Below, in pieces: positions 41,411-50,207 of a stretch of DNA of 50,207 bases. Under the pieces are notes generated by a model. That model ran no database searches and was not told the DNA's origin. It saw nothing but the letters and a program-made list of their open reading frames with translations. How positions within the stretch are numbered: the stretch's first letter is position 1; every line of letters begins with the position of its first letter. Both the position numbers and the translations under genes were made by a program. This DNA comes from Anaerolineae bacterium (GTDB lineage Bacteria > Chloroflexota > Anaerolineae > Aggregatilineales > Phototrophicaceae). Where the stretch lies: NCBI GenBank assembly GCA_022843745.1, contig JALHNB010000002.1:288044-338250 (forward strand), written 5' to 3'.

Positions 41411-42225
41411 TTGTATTCTTCCGAAAACCAGGTAACAAGGGTTTGTAAAATCTGATTGGGTACGAGCGCCTTATCCGGGTCATCTGTCCAGACACGGGGA
41501 TCGTCCACTGTTTTGTGCTGAACATCAATGCCCAGTTGTTGAAGATGCGTTTTGAACGCAGCCACTTCATCCTGGGGCTGATGCTCAACAATCATCATAT
41601 GTTTTGCGGGAGGCTGCTTGATCGCCATCAAGTCGATGTTTATCATGTCGTCCAAAAAGGCGTTGTTGATTGCCAGGCCGAGTAATTCCGCTGGTCGATC
41701 ATCAACGGCCAGGGACGGCATATCAGCCAGGAAATAGCGCAGTTTATCCCTTTGCCACTCAAGTAGCACGTCAACATAAGTATCACCCTTGATGACAGGC
41801 TCCCAGAGTGCGATCCCCTCAACGGCTGTCGAACCTGCTGCCAGGGTCGCCAACGCGCCACCCAGCCGTAGCCCAGCCAGGCAGATACGATCCAGCTTAC
41901 TCCGACTTTTCAATTCATTCATCGCCGACGAAATGTTATCCTGCCATCCCGACAGGCGATCTGGTGCGCGATCCCCTTTTGAATCGCCTGTTCCCCAGTA
42001 GTCAAAGCGCATGACCGGGAAGCCAAGCCGCGAAAGCCGAACGGCAAGCTGACGGTAGGCGCGATGTCCCCGGATCGCTTCCTGCTCAATCGAGGGGCAC
42101 AGAAGGACGGAATGATTTCGAGCGACACCCTTTGGAGGGATATGATAAATCCCAAATAACGACTTCTCATTTTCGCCAAAGTAGAAGGCTTCAATGTTTT
42201 CACCCGGTAATGAATGTTGATTCAA
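41407..42225 (-). CDS. alpha/beta hydrolase-fold protein without a nucleophile, probably not catalytic
   Basis: A 272-residue protein has the fold markers RFDYWGTGDSKGD and the elbow GLRLGG, but Arg120 stands where Ser or Cys is needed. This matches the second type of exosortase-A-associated hydrolase, usually found beside the Cys type. A carrier or partner role with its neighbour is therefore more likely than hydrolysis. The start is TTG at 42225 with AAGGGA upstream, two bases after the NRPS stop. An ATGA overlap joins it to the next gene. The pair following an NRPS suggests handling of the carrier-bound product. Confidence 0.75.
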   Translation of the reverse strand: MNQHSLPGENIEAFYFGENEKSLFGIYHIPPKGVARNHSVLLCPSIEQEAIRGHRAYRQLAVRLSRLGFPVMRFDYWGTGDSKGDRAPDRLSGWQDNISSAMNELKSRSKLDRICLAGLRLGGALATLAAGSTAVEGIALWEPVIKGDTYVDVLLEWQRDKLRYFLADMPSLAVDDRPAELLGLAINNAFLDDMINIDLMAIKQPPAKHMMIVEHQPQDEVAAFKTHLQQLGIDVQHKTVDDPRVWTDDPDKALVPNQILQTLVTWFSEEYK

Positions 42226-42227
42226 GT

Positions 42228-45200
42228 TTATCCCTTATCGTTCTTTCCTGTGACAAAACGCCGGAGTGAGTCTAACAGATTTTGTGGTCGTTTGGTTTCA
42301 GCCGGGGTGGCTGTCGGCATAGCAAGCGGTTCGGCAGCCTGCGATTCAAAGGTGAGCGCGATCTGACCGAGCGTTTGCATCCGCATGATTACAGGATTTA
42401 TTTTAAGGCCTGTTTTGGTTTCCAGGCGTGTTACAACTTGCATAACCTGAAGCGAATGCCCACCCAGATCGAAAAAGTTGTCGTAGATACTGATGTTGTT
42501 GACTTCCAGAACTTCCCGCCAGATGTCGGCAATGAGAATTTCCATCGGTCTTGTCGGGACATTTTGCACATCAATTTCAGGACGTGCCTCGCGCTGGGGT
42601 GCAGGGAGTGCTTTACGATCCACTTTCCCGTTAGGTGAGAGTGGCAGCATTTCCAGTATCACGAATGCCGATGGAATCATGTACTCCGGCAGCGATTCCT
42701 GTAGGTGGTCACGGAGTTCCTGCGAAGAAACTGTCGCTTCGTTGGCGTTTAGCACAATATACGCGACGATGCGTTTATCGCCTTCGGTATCTTCTCGCAC
42801 GATGACCGTCGATTCGCGCACTGACCCATGCTCATTAAGAGTAGCTTCGATTTCGCCGAGTTCAATACGAAAGCCGCGAATTTTGACCTGATGGTCGATG
42901 CGCCCCAGATATTCGATGTTACCATCCGGCAGCCAGCGCACCAGATCGCCCGTTTTATACAGCCGCGATCCACTCTCAAATGGATTCGGGATGAATTTTT
43001 CGGCAGTCAATTCGGGGCGGTTGTGATAACCACGCGCCAGATTCACGCCGCCGATGTGCAGTTCACCCGGTATGCCGATTGGAACAGGCTGAAGCTGAGG
43101 ATCGAGCAGGTAGATTTGCGTGTTGGCGATGGCGCGACCAATCGGTACGGTACGCAGTGACGTATTGGGGTCGCACGCCCAATAGGTAACATCAATGGCG
43201 GCCTCGGTGGGGCCATAGAGATTATGCAGTTCGGTTGAGGGTAATCGAGCAAAAAAGCGTGTTTGCAGATCTAGCGGAAGCGCTTCACCGCTGCAAATCA
43301 CCCGTCGCAGGCTGACGCACGATTCGACATCGCGCTGGTTGACAAACTGCGCCAGCATTGACGGGACAAAGTGCAGCGTCGTGATTTTCTGCTGGTTAAT
43401 CAGCCCGATGAGATAAGCCGGGTCACGATGTCCGCCGGGTTGTGCCACAACGAGCCGCGCACCAAACATCAGCGGCCAGAAACATTCCCATACCGACACG
43501 TCAAAGCTGAACGGGGTTTTTTGCATCACCGCGTCGTCGGTTGTGAGTCCATAAGCATCCTGCATCCACATCAGGCGGTTATAAACGCCCTTGTGGGTAT
43601 TCAACGTGCCTTTGGGTTTGCCTGTTGAGCCGGAGGTGTAAATCATGTAGGCTAGGTTATCGCCCGTCAGCGTGACATTCAGATTTTCGGTGCTTTCCTG
43701 GGCAATTGTCGGCCATTCGGAATCGACGCGGATCACACGGGCGCGGTGTTCCGGCAGTTTGTCAGCGGTATGAGTCTGGGTCAGCAGTAAACCGACACCG
43801 GAATCGCTCAACATATGCGAGAGGCGATCCGGCGGATATTCAGGATCCATCGGCACATAAGCGCCGCCTGCCTTCAGCACCGCGTACAGGCTGACGACCA
43901 TTTCGAGCGAACGTTCCATACACACGCCGATCAGCGTATCTTTTTCAATCTTCCCCAAATAATGGGCAAGCTGATTCGCGCGCTGATTGAGTTGGGCATA
44001 GGTCAGCGTTTGACCTTCGAATATCACTGCGGGCGCATCCGGTGTCTTTTCAACCTGACGCTCGAATAACTGGTGAATCCAGACATCTTGCGGGTAATCG
44101 ACGCGCGTATCATTCCAGTTTACCAATATCTGATGACGTTCGGCTTCTGGCAGTAGGGTAAGTTGTGAGATCGTTAGAGTAGGATGGCTCGCCGCACTTG
44201 CCAGCAAGGTGAGAAAGTGATTTTCCAGATGCTGGATGGTGGCAGCATCAAATAAATCAGCGTTGTACTCAAATTGGGCGACTAATTCGTCCATATCTTC
44301 GCGCATATAAAGCGTAAGATCGTATTTGGATGCTTGCGGGTCAACATTAAGCGGTTCGATTGTCAAATTAGGAAGCTCTATAGCCTCCCAGGGTGCATTC
44401 TGAAGTACAAACATGACCTGAAAAATGGGAGAGAAGCTAAGGTCGCGGTCAACTGCGGAAATTTCAATCAGCTTCTCAAAAGGCATGTCTTGATGAGCAT
44501 AAGCACCTAATGCCACTTCGCGTACTCGTCGTACTAACTCAACAAAGGTCGGATCGCCCGATAGATCGATTCGCAAGGCCAGGGTATTGACGAAGAAACC
44601 GATCAGGCCTTCGACTTCAGGATGACGACGATTAGCAATCGGTGTTCCGATAATGACATCATCCTGATGGGTATACCGCCATAGAAGGGCGTTAAAAGCC
44701 GCTAATAGGCTCATGAACAGGGTGCTTTTTTCCTGGCGGCTTATAGTCTGTAATTGGCTTGTGACCGTTTTGGATACCCGAAAATTATGAGTTGCCCCTG
44801 CAAATGACTGGATAGCAGGACGTGGGCGATCCGTTGGGAGAGAGAGGATCGGCAGCGTTCCTGCTAAGTTGTTTTTCCAATAGGAGATAGTGTCCGAGAG
44901 CGCCTCTTCAGTGATATGCTGACGCTGCCAGAGGGCAAAGTCGGCATACTGAATGGGCAAGGCCTCAAGGGGTGATGGTTGACCATTTTCAAAAGCCCGA
45001 TACAGGCTTGTGAATTCGCGTAACAGGACACCTAAGGACCAGCCATCCGATACAATGTGATGAATATTAAGAGCCAAAATGAAATCGTCATCGCTCATTC
45101 GCAGCAAGCTGGCTTGCAGCAGCGGCCCATTTTTCAAATCAAAAACGACATTCATTTCGTTGCGTATCCACGCCTCGATCTGTTCACTGCGCTCAGATGG

Positions 45201-48200
45201 AGAGATGGCATCAGGATCGGAATAGGCAATAGAGATGGCCTCAAGATCGGAATAAGCGATATGGAAGGGACGGGTTTCCAGAATATGCTGACTGAGTTGA
45301 TCGTCAACATAGGAAAAGGTTGTGCGTAACACCTCATGGCGATTCACGATTTCGGTTAGGGCAGCTTGTAGAACATCAAGCTTCAATATCCCTCGGAGAC
45401 GAATGTTTATAGTGATGTTGTAGGCAGTGCCTATGTCCATCATTTGCGCGATAACCCAGAGGCGTTCCTGAGAAAAAGTAGGCGGGATGGCATCGTTGTG
45501 AGGTCGTGGGATTATCCGATTGGCAGCAGATACAGGAGATGAGCTTTGCAACTGCGCTTCAACTATCTGTGATACCTCAGCAACAGTGGGATAATCCAAA
45601 AGAAGCCGGATGGAAAGATCAACGCCAAATGTATCGCGGATACGCCCTGCAACTTGAGTAGCTTTCAGGGAATGACCCCCAAGCTCGAAGAAATCATCAT
45701 AAATGCTGATCTGTTTAACATCCAGAATATCTGACCAGATGGCAAGAACATCTTTTTCGAGCAAAGTGCGAGGCTCGACAAAAGGGTGTTGGCTGGTGCG
45801 ATATTCTTGCTGAGGAATAGGTAAACCTTTACGATCGACCTTGCGATTGGGTGTAAGTGGAAAAGCATCCAGGATCACAAACGCGGATGGGATCATGTAC
45901 TCCGGCAGGGTATCGCGCAGGTAAGCTCGGAAGTCGGATGAAGTTGGCGCTTGGGTGTTTTGGAGAATGATATAGGCGACAAGCTGTTTGTCGCCGGGTG
46001 TATCCTCACGGGCGATGACGACGCTTTTCTGAATGGTCGGATGCTGATCGAGCAAGGTTTCAATTTCACCGAGTTCGATGCGATGGCCGCGAATTTTGAC
46101 CTGAAAGTCGTTGCGACCCAGGAAATCAATATTGCCGTCAGGAAGATAGCGAGCCAGATCACCCGTTTTGTAGAGCCTTGCCCCTGGTTGATCGCTGAAC
46201 GGATCGGGAATGAAGCGTTCGGCTGTTAGGTCAGGGCGATTCCAGTAGCCACGCACGACACCCGCGCCACCGATGTAGAGTTCGCCCGCAACGCCAATGG
46301 GAACGGGTCGCAGATGATTGTCCAGGATGTACAAAGTTGTGTTGGCAATCGGCTTACCAATCGGAATGGTTTGCGCAACCGTGTCAACGCGAAAGGTGGA
46401 TGACCAGATGGTCGTCTCCGTCGGGCCATACACATTGAGTAAGGTGTGACGTACCCGTTGGCGCAGTTGACTCGCCAGCGTGACCGAGAGCGCTTCGCCG
46501 CCCACCAGCATGGTTTCTAATAATGCTAACGCCGACGCGGAATCAGCGGCGATCAGTAACATATCCGCCATCGCTGGCGTACATTGCATGTGCGTGACGT
46601 GATGCCGGGAAATTAAGGCTGGAATAGAGTAATCCGCCGCACCAGATCGATCTGAAAATGATTCCTGGGTCGGATTATCCGCATAGAGGATGACGGTAAA
46701 TCCCCGTGCCAGGGTCCAGAATAATTCCAGCACGGAAATATCGAAGGAGGTACTGGTCACAGCCAGCCACACGCCGGGAGGATCATGTGGGATATGGGCA
46801 TCCATGCCGGTGAAGAAATTGACGACATTGCGATGCTCAATCATCACGCCTTTGGGTTTCCCGGTTGAACCGGACGTGTAGATCATGTAACACAGGTTGG
46901 CTGGACTGGTGGTGTTAACTGGATTTTCAGCCGATTCCTGAGCAATTGTCATCCAGTTTCGCGCTATACAAATGACCGGAGACAGACTCTGGGGTAATCG
47001 TTGAAGGAGATTTTCCTGGGTTAACAGCGCGGCGATTTGTGCGTCTTGGAGCATAAAAGCGACGCGATCATCCGGGTAGGCCGGGTCAAGCGGGACATAA
47101 GCGCCGCCTGCCTTGTGGATGGCGTACATCGCCACCAGCAGGTCGAGAGATCGTTCGATATAAACCCCAACCTTCTGATCGGGGCCAATCCCCAATCGCC
47201 GCAGATAGTGGGCAAGCTGGTTGGCGCGGCGATTGAGTTGGTCATAGGTCAGGGTTTGGTCTTCAAAGCGGACAGCCACCGCATGAGGCGTTCGATTGAC
47301 CTGCTGCTCAAACAATTGGTGAACACACTGATCGAGGGGATAATCGACGTGGGTATCGTTCCACTTAACCAATATCTGATGGCGCTCGGCTTCTGGCAGC
47401 AAAGCCATTTCAGAGATGGGTGCTTCTGGGTTGGCTAAGATGCTTTCGATAAGCGTTTGAAAATGTCCAGCCATGCGGGTAATGGTGGATTGCTCATAGA
47501 GATCGGTGTTGTATTTCAGCGAACACCACAATGTACCAGCCACCTCGACCACATCCAGATTAAGGTCGAATTGACCTTCTTCATAAGACATGATGAAGGG
47601 TTCCAGCAGGAGCGTGTTGGGGTTCGTTTGATCTTTCTGGAAGAGTGGCGAGGTTGTCTCAATGCGCTGCAAGCTTTGCAGGTTGAACATCACCTGGAAC
47701 AGGGGGGATCGGCTGGGGTCATTCAACGAGACCAACTGCTCCACCAGCAGCATAAATGGGTAGCCCTGATGGGCGACGGCATCAATAACCGTTTTGCGGG
47801 TCTGACTCAGTAAGCTTTTAAATGTTGTGCCGGCTTCGATGGTTGATCGCAGCACGACAGGGTCTACAAAGTACCCTACTGTTCCACTGAACTCCGTCAT
47901 ATCGCGATTGGAATTCGGCGATCCGATCAATAAATCGTTTTGGCCGGAATAGCGATGCAGCAGCGTTTGGAAGATGGACAGCAGCAGGACATATAACGTC
48001 ACACCCTCAGACATGGCAAATTCTTTGAGGCGAGTAGTGCCCTCAGAGTCAACTGTAAACTTAATCGAGTCACCGTTATACGTTTGGGCGAGAGGACGCG
48101 GGAAATCCAGCGGTAAATTGAGAATGGGAAGTTCACCGGAGAGCTGGTTCAACCAATACGCTTTAAGCTGATTGCCTTTTTCCGATGCCAGCAGGCTCAT

Positions 48201-48836
48201 CTGGCGGTCAACGTAATCCGTATAGGTTGCCTTGAGTGGAGGCAAAGCGGGTTTTTGTCCAGCTATTTCAGCATCGTAAGCCAATTTCAGGTCATAGAGG
48301 AGCGCGAAGGTCGAATAACCATCAGAAGCGATGTGATGGACGGTGATCAGGAAAACATGATCGGTAGGCGACTTGGTAAAGAGCTGCCAACGGATGACTG
48401 GCCCGTTGGCCAGATCAATCGGTTGTTTATGCGCTCTGACCACTTGCTCATAGAGTTCATCTTCATTCCAGGCTGAGGCATCAATCTGCTCAAAGGCCAC
48501 ATCCTCATGAGCGTGGATCACCTGCACTAACTGATCGTCGCGCTGTTCATAGGTCGTCCGCAGGGCAGGATGACGATCAAGCAGGTATTGCAGCGCTCGT
48601 TTGAACGCATCAATATCGATCAATGAGCGAACGCGGGAGGTGGAAGCGATATGATAAGCCGAGCTTTCCGGCGCGAGTTGGTGGATGAACCACAAGGCGC
48701 GCTGACCGTAGGCAAGTGCGTATTCAGACTTGGTTTGTGTTTGGCTGGCTTTATTCCTCAGAAGCTGCGCTAAAAGTGCACGTTTTTCTTCTGGCGATAA
48801 ATCCTTAATCTCGCGTGGCAATAAATGTAGATTCAA
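42228..48836 (-). CDS. dimodular nonribosomal peptide synthetase, C-A-T-C-A-T
   Basis: This protein of about 2202 residues has two complete modules (numbering from 48842). C1 shows HHIASDG near 170. A1 has YTSGSTGKPKG near 654. T1 has GGHS with Ser1058. C2 has HHIVSDG near 1261. A2 has YTSGSTGKPKG near 1732. T2 has GGHS with Ser2130. A1 specificity residues read DILQLGVIWK, close to the published glycine code. A2 reads DVWHISLIDK, close to the serine code. No epimerase, methyltransferase or thioesterase domain is seen. The protein ends in a basic FVTGKNDK tail. TTG 48836 is preferred because AAGG lies at the right distance and because the downstream hydrolase starts in the same way. GTG 48842 is the alternative. 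It follows the upstream NRPS stop by two bases. Confidence 0.9.
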   Translation of the reverse strand: MNLHLLPREIKDLSPEEKRALLAQLLRNKASQTQTKSEYALAYGQRALWFIHQLAPESSAYHIASTSRVRSLIDIDAFKRALQYLLDRHPALRTTYEQRDDQLVQVIHAHEDVAFEQIDASAWNEDELYEQVVRAHKQPIDLANGPVIRWQLFTKSPTDHVFLITVHHIASDGYSTFALLYDLKLAYDAEIAGQKPALPPLKATYTDYVDRQMSLLASEKGNQLKAYWLNQLSGELPILNLPLDFPRPLAQTYNGDSIKFTVDSEGTTRLKEFAMSEGVTLYVLLLSIFQTLLHRYSGQNDLLIGSPNSNRDMTEFSGTVGYFVDPVVLRSTIEAGTTFKSLLSQTRKTVIDAVAHQGYPFMLLVEQLVSLNDPSRSPLFQVMFNLQSLQRIETTSPLFQKDQTNPNTLLLEPFIMSYEEGQFDLNLDVVEVAGTLWCSLKYNTDLYEQSTITRMAGHFQTLIESILANPEAPISEMALLPEAERHQILVKWNDTHVDYPLDQCVHQLFEQQVNRTPHAVAVRFEDQTLTYDQLNRRANQLAHYLRRLGIGPDQKVGVYIERSLDLLVAMYAIHKAGGAYVPLDPAYPDDRVAFMLQDAQIAALLTQENLLQRLPQSLSPVICIARNWMTIAQESAENPVNTTSPANLCYMIYTSGSTGKPKGVMIEHRNVVNFFTGMDAHIPHDPPGVWLAVTSTSFDISVLELFWTLARGFTVILYADNPTQESFSDRSGAADYSIPALISRHHVTHMQCTPAMADMLLIAADSASALALLETMLVGGEALSVTLASQLRQRVRHTLLNVYGPTETTIWSSTFRVDTVAQTIPIGKPIANTTLYILDNHLRPVPIGVAGELYIGGAGVVRGYWNRPDLTAERFIPDPFSDQPGARLYKTGDLARYLPDGNIDFLGRNDFQVKIRGHRIELGEIETLLDQHPTIQKSVVIAREDTPGDKQLVAYIILQNTQAPTSSDFRAYLRDTLPEYMIPSAFVILDAFPLTPNRKVDRKGLPIPQQEYRTSQHPFVEPRTLLEKDVLAIWSDILDVKQISIYDDFFELGGHSLKATQVAGRIRDTFGVDLSIRLLLDYPTVAEVSQIVEAQLQSSSPVSAANRIIPRPHNDAIPPTFSQERLWVIAQMMDIGTAYNITINIRLRGILKLDVLQAALTEIVNRHEVLRTTFSYVDDQLSQHILETRPFHIAYSDLEAISIAYSDPDAISPSERSEQIEAWIRNEMNVVFDLKNGPLLQASLLRMSDDDFILALNIHHIVSDGWSLGVLLREFTSLYRAFENGQPSPLEALPIQYADFALWQRQHITEEALSDTISYWKNNLAGTLPILSLPTDRPRPAIQSFAGATHNFRVSKTVTSQLQTISRQEKSTLFMSLLAAFNALLWRYTHQDDVIIGTPIANRRHPEVEGLIGFFVNTLALRIDLSGDPTFVELVRRVREVALGAYAHQDMPFEKLIEISAVDRDLSFSPIFQVMFVLQNAPWEAIELPNLTIEPLNVDPQASKYDLTLYMREDMDELVAQFEYNADLFDAATIQHLENHFLTLLASAASHPTLTISQLTLLPEAERHQILVNWNDTRVDYPQDVWIHQLFERQVEKTPDAPAVIFEGQTLTYAQLNQRANQLAHYLGKIEKDTLIGVCMERSLEMVVSLYAVLKAGGAYVPMDPEYPPDRLSHMLSDSGVGLLLTQTHTADKLPEHRARVIRVDSEWPTIAQESTENLNVTLTGDNLAYMIYTSGSTGKPKGTLNTHKGVYNRLMWMQDAYGLTTDDAVMQKTPFSFDVSVWECFWPLMFGARLVVAQPGGHRDPAYLIGLINQQKITTLHFVPSMLAQFVNQRDVESCVSLRRVICSGEALPLDLQTRFFARLPSTELHNLYGPTEAAIDVTYWACDPNTSLRTVPIGRAIANTQIYLLDPQLQPVPIGIPGELHIGGVNLARGYHNRPELTAEKFIPNPFESGSRLYKTGDLVRWLPDGNIEYLGRIDHQVKIRGFRIELGEIEATLNEHGSVRESTVIVREDTEGDKRIVAYIVLNANEATVSSQELRDHLQESLPEYMIPSAFVILEMLPLSPNGKVDRKALPAPQREARPEIDVQNVPTRPMEILIADIWREVLEVNNISIYDNFFDLGGHSLQVMQVVTRLETKTGLKINPVIMRMQTLGQIALTFESQAAEPLAMPTATPAETKRPQNLLDSLRRFVTGKNDKG
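45828..46824 (-). repeat. copy 1 of a near-identical adenylation-domain segment
   Basis: This stretch encodes the central and C-terminal part of A1 and is nearly identical, base for base, to 49211-50207 at a constant offset of 3383. Substitutions are mostly silent third positions. The similarity falls sharply past the NRKVDRK motif. Confidence 0.85.
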
Positions 48837-48838
48837 GA

Positions 48839-50207
48839 TCACACCTTATCATTTTTTCCGGTGACAAAACGCTTGATTGAGGTTAACAGTTTTTGTGACC
48901 GTGTATTTTCGACAGGTGGGATAGATGGATTAGTGGCCTGTAATTCACAGGCGAGGGCAAGTTGACCGAGTGTTTGCAATCTCATGGTCGCCGGATTTAT
49001 CTTGAGTCCTGTTTTGTTTTCTAAACGCTTTACGACTTGTGTGACCTGAAGCGAGTGTCCACCCAGATCGAAAAAATTGTCATAGACACTTATGGCGTTC
49101 ACCTCTAGAACTTCCCGCCAGAGATCAGCGATGAGGACTTCCATTGGTTTGGTTGGGATATTTTGTAAATCAATTTCGGAACGTGCCTGACGCTGAGGTG
49201 GAAGAAGTGCTTTACGATCGACTTTGCGATTGGGTGTAAGCGGAAAGGCATCGAGGATCGCAAACGCGGATGGGATCATGTACTCCGGCAGGGTATCGCG
49301 CAGGTAAGCCCGGAAGTCGGAAGAAGTTGGCGTTTGGGTGTTTTGGAGAATGATATAGGCGACAAGCTGTTTATCGCCGGGTGTATCTTCACGGGCGATG
49401 ACGACGCTTTTCTGGATGGTCGGATGCTGATCGAGCAAGGTTTCAATTTCACCGAGTTCGATGCGATGACCGCGAATTTTGACCTGAAAGTCGTTACGAC
49501 CCAGGAAATCAATATTGCCGTCGGGAAGATAGCGCGCCAGATCGCCTGTCTTGTAGAGCCTTGCCCCTGGTTGATCGCTGAACGGATCGGGAATGAAGCG
49601 TTCCGCCGTCAGGTCAGGGCGATTCCAGTAGCCGCGCACGACACCTGCACCGCCGATGTAGAGTTCACCCGCAATTCCTATCGGAACGGGTCGCAGATGG
49701 TTGTCCAGGATGTACAAAGTGGTGTTGGCAATCGGCTTGCCAATCGGAATAGTTTGGGCAACCGTGTCAACGCGAAAGGTGGATGACCAGATGGTCGTCT
49801 CAGTCGGGCCATACATATTCAGCAAATGATGGCGCACTCGTTCGCGCAGTTGACTCGCCAGCGTGACCGAGAGCGCTTCGCCGCCAACCAGCATCGTATC
49901 TAATAATGCTAACGCCGACGCGGAATCAGCAGCGATCAGTAACATATCCGCCATCGCTGGCGTACATTGCATGTGCGTGACGTGATGACGAGCAATTAAT
50001 GCCGGAATGGAATAATCCGCCGCACCAGATTGATCCGAAAATGATTCCTGAGTCGGATTATCTGCATAGAGAATGACGGTAAATCCTCGTGTCAGCGTCC
50101 AGAATAATTCCAGCACGGAAATATCGAAGGAGGTACTGGTCACAGCCAGCCACACGCCGGGAGGATCATGTGGGATATGGGCATCCATGCCGGTGAAGAA
50201 AATGACG
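48839..50207 (-). CDS. nonribosomal peptide synthetase fragment, A-T end, N-terminus outside window
   Basis: Only the last 455 residues or so are in the window: most of an adenylation domain from the core behind motif A3 through NRKVDRK, and a thiolation domain with GGHS (Ser codon at 49052-49054). The tail is FVTGKNDK. The specificity residues that can be read give DILQLG.IWK with Met at the variable place, again pointing to glycine. The A domain is almost identical to A1 of the next protein, whereas the T domain and tail resemble the last T domain of that protein. This looks like a product of recombination between modules. No thioesterase is present, so the chain passes on to the next protein. 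Confidence 0.88.
   Translation of the reverse strand, partial: VIFFTGMDAHIPHDPPGVWLAVTSTSFDISVLELFWTLTRGFTVILYADNPTQESFSDQSGAADYSIPALIARHHVTHMQCTPAMADMLLIAADSASALALLDTMLVGGEALSVTLASQLRERVRHHLLNMYGPTETTIWSSTFRVDTVAQTIPIGKPIANTTLYILDNHLRPVPIGIAGELYIGGAGVVRGYWNRPDLTAERFIPDPFSDQPGARLYKTGDLARYLPDGNIDFLGRNDFQVKIRGHRIELGEIETLLDQHPTIQKSVVIAREDTPGDKQLVAYIILQNTQTPTSSDFRAYLRDTLPEYMIPSAFAILDAFPLTPNRKVDRKALLPPQRQARSEIDLQNIPTKPMEVLIADLWREVLEVNAISVYDNFFDLGGHSLQVTQVVKRLENKTGLKINPATMRLQTLGQLALACELQATNPSIPPVENTRSQKLLTSIKRFVTGKNDKV
49211..50207 (-). repeat. copy 2 of the near-identical adenylation-domain segment
   Basis: Partner of 45828-46824. It runs to the window edge, so the true length of the duplication is unknown. 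Bases 3' of it (48839-49210) are only loosely similar to 42228-42640. Confidence 0.85.

Noticed and set aside
48839-50207. The partial NRPS as a complete A-T protein starting at an internal Met near 50188
   Set aside because: The reading frame stays open to the window edge and the adenylation core motif A3 lies outside, so the gene is truncated by the window.

Overview
The window looks like a bacterial chromosome segment, possibly Chloroflexota. That guess rests on the mix of a deazaflavin-type nitroreductase, a large NAD-malic enzyme and an NRPS cluster, and the sequence alone does not prove it. It falls into two parts. From the left edge to about 34 kb it resembles an integrated mobilisable element packed with anti-phage genes. 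From about 34.4 kb to the right edge it carries ordinary metabolic genes and then the end of a nonribosomal peptide synthetase (NRPS) cluster. No tRNA, rRNA or CRISPR array was seen.

Left end (1-2000): a large serine recombinase (truncated by the window) and a small excisionase-like helix-turn-helix protein read leftwards. Upstream lie a small unknown ORF and several inverted repeats. Defence operon A (2001-19141, + strand) holds five tightly packed genes: a type III-like helicase-nuclease of the BPTD_3080 type, a GmrSD-like DUF262/HNH protein, a beta-class DNA methyltransferase, a 1263-residue protein of unknown function, and a 1943-residue DUF1998 helicase with a PLD-like tail that resembles Druantia DruE. 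Defence operon B (25058-19374, - strand, converging on A) holds four genes with overlaps or gaps of at most 12 bases: an Eco57I-like methyltransferase, a protein with two separate GHKL ATPase domains (MORC/Hsp90-like plus histidine-kinase-like), a stand-alone receiver protein, and an HNH nuclease. Operon B is the best candidate for an undescribed system: a damage- or phage-sensing phosphorelay whose output would be DNA cutting instead of transcription.

Plasmid-like backbone (25.3-33.9 kb): a sigma-like protein, a zinc-binding unknown, a primase-helicase, a HUH relaxase, a ribbon-helix-helix protein, an HU-like protein, an oriT-like cluster of three hairpins, and a ParR/ParM-like partition pair. 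Degenerate 9-base iterons occur in four clusters around the primase 3' end. With the recombinase at one end and the partition genes at the other, the simplest reading is an integrative mobilisable element with the defence genes as cargo. Neither attachment site was identified.

Right part: a nitroreductase-family gene with a frameshift at a run of eight G, an NAD-malic enzyme, an AraC-type regulator divergent from an aldo/keto reductase, a DUF2255 protein and a strong bidirectional terminator. Then, reading leftwards from the right edge, come an NRPS fragment (A-T), a complete dimodular NRPS (C-A-T-C-A-T) and two alpha/beta hydrolases. The adenylation codes predict Gly (truncated protein), Gly and Ser. 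No thioesterase domain is present, so the hydrolases may help release or edit the product. The two glycine-type adenylation domains are almost identical at DNA level, which indicates a recent duplication.
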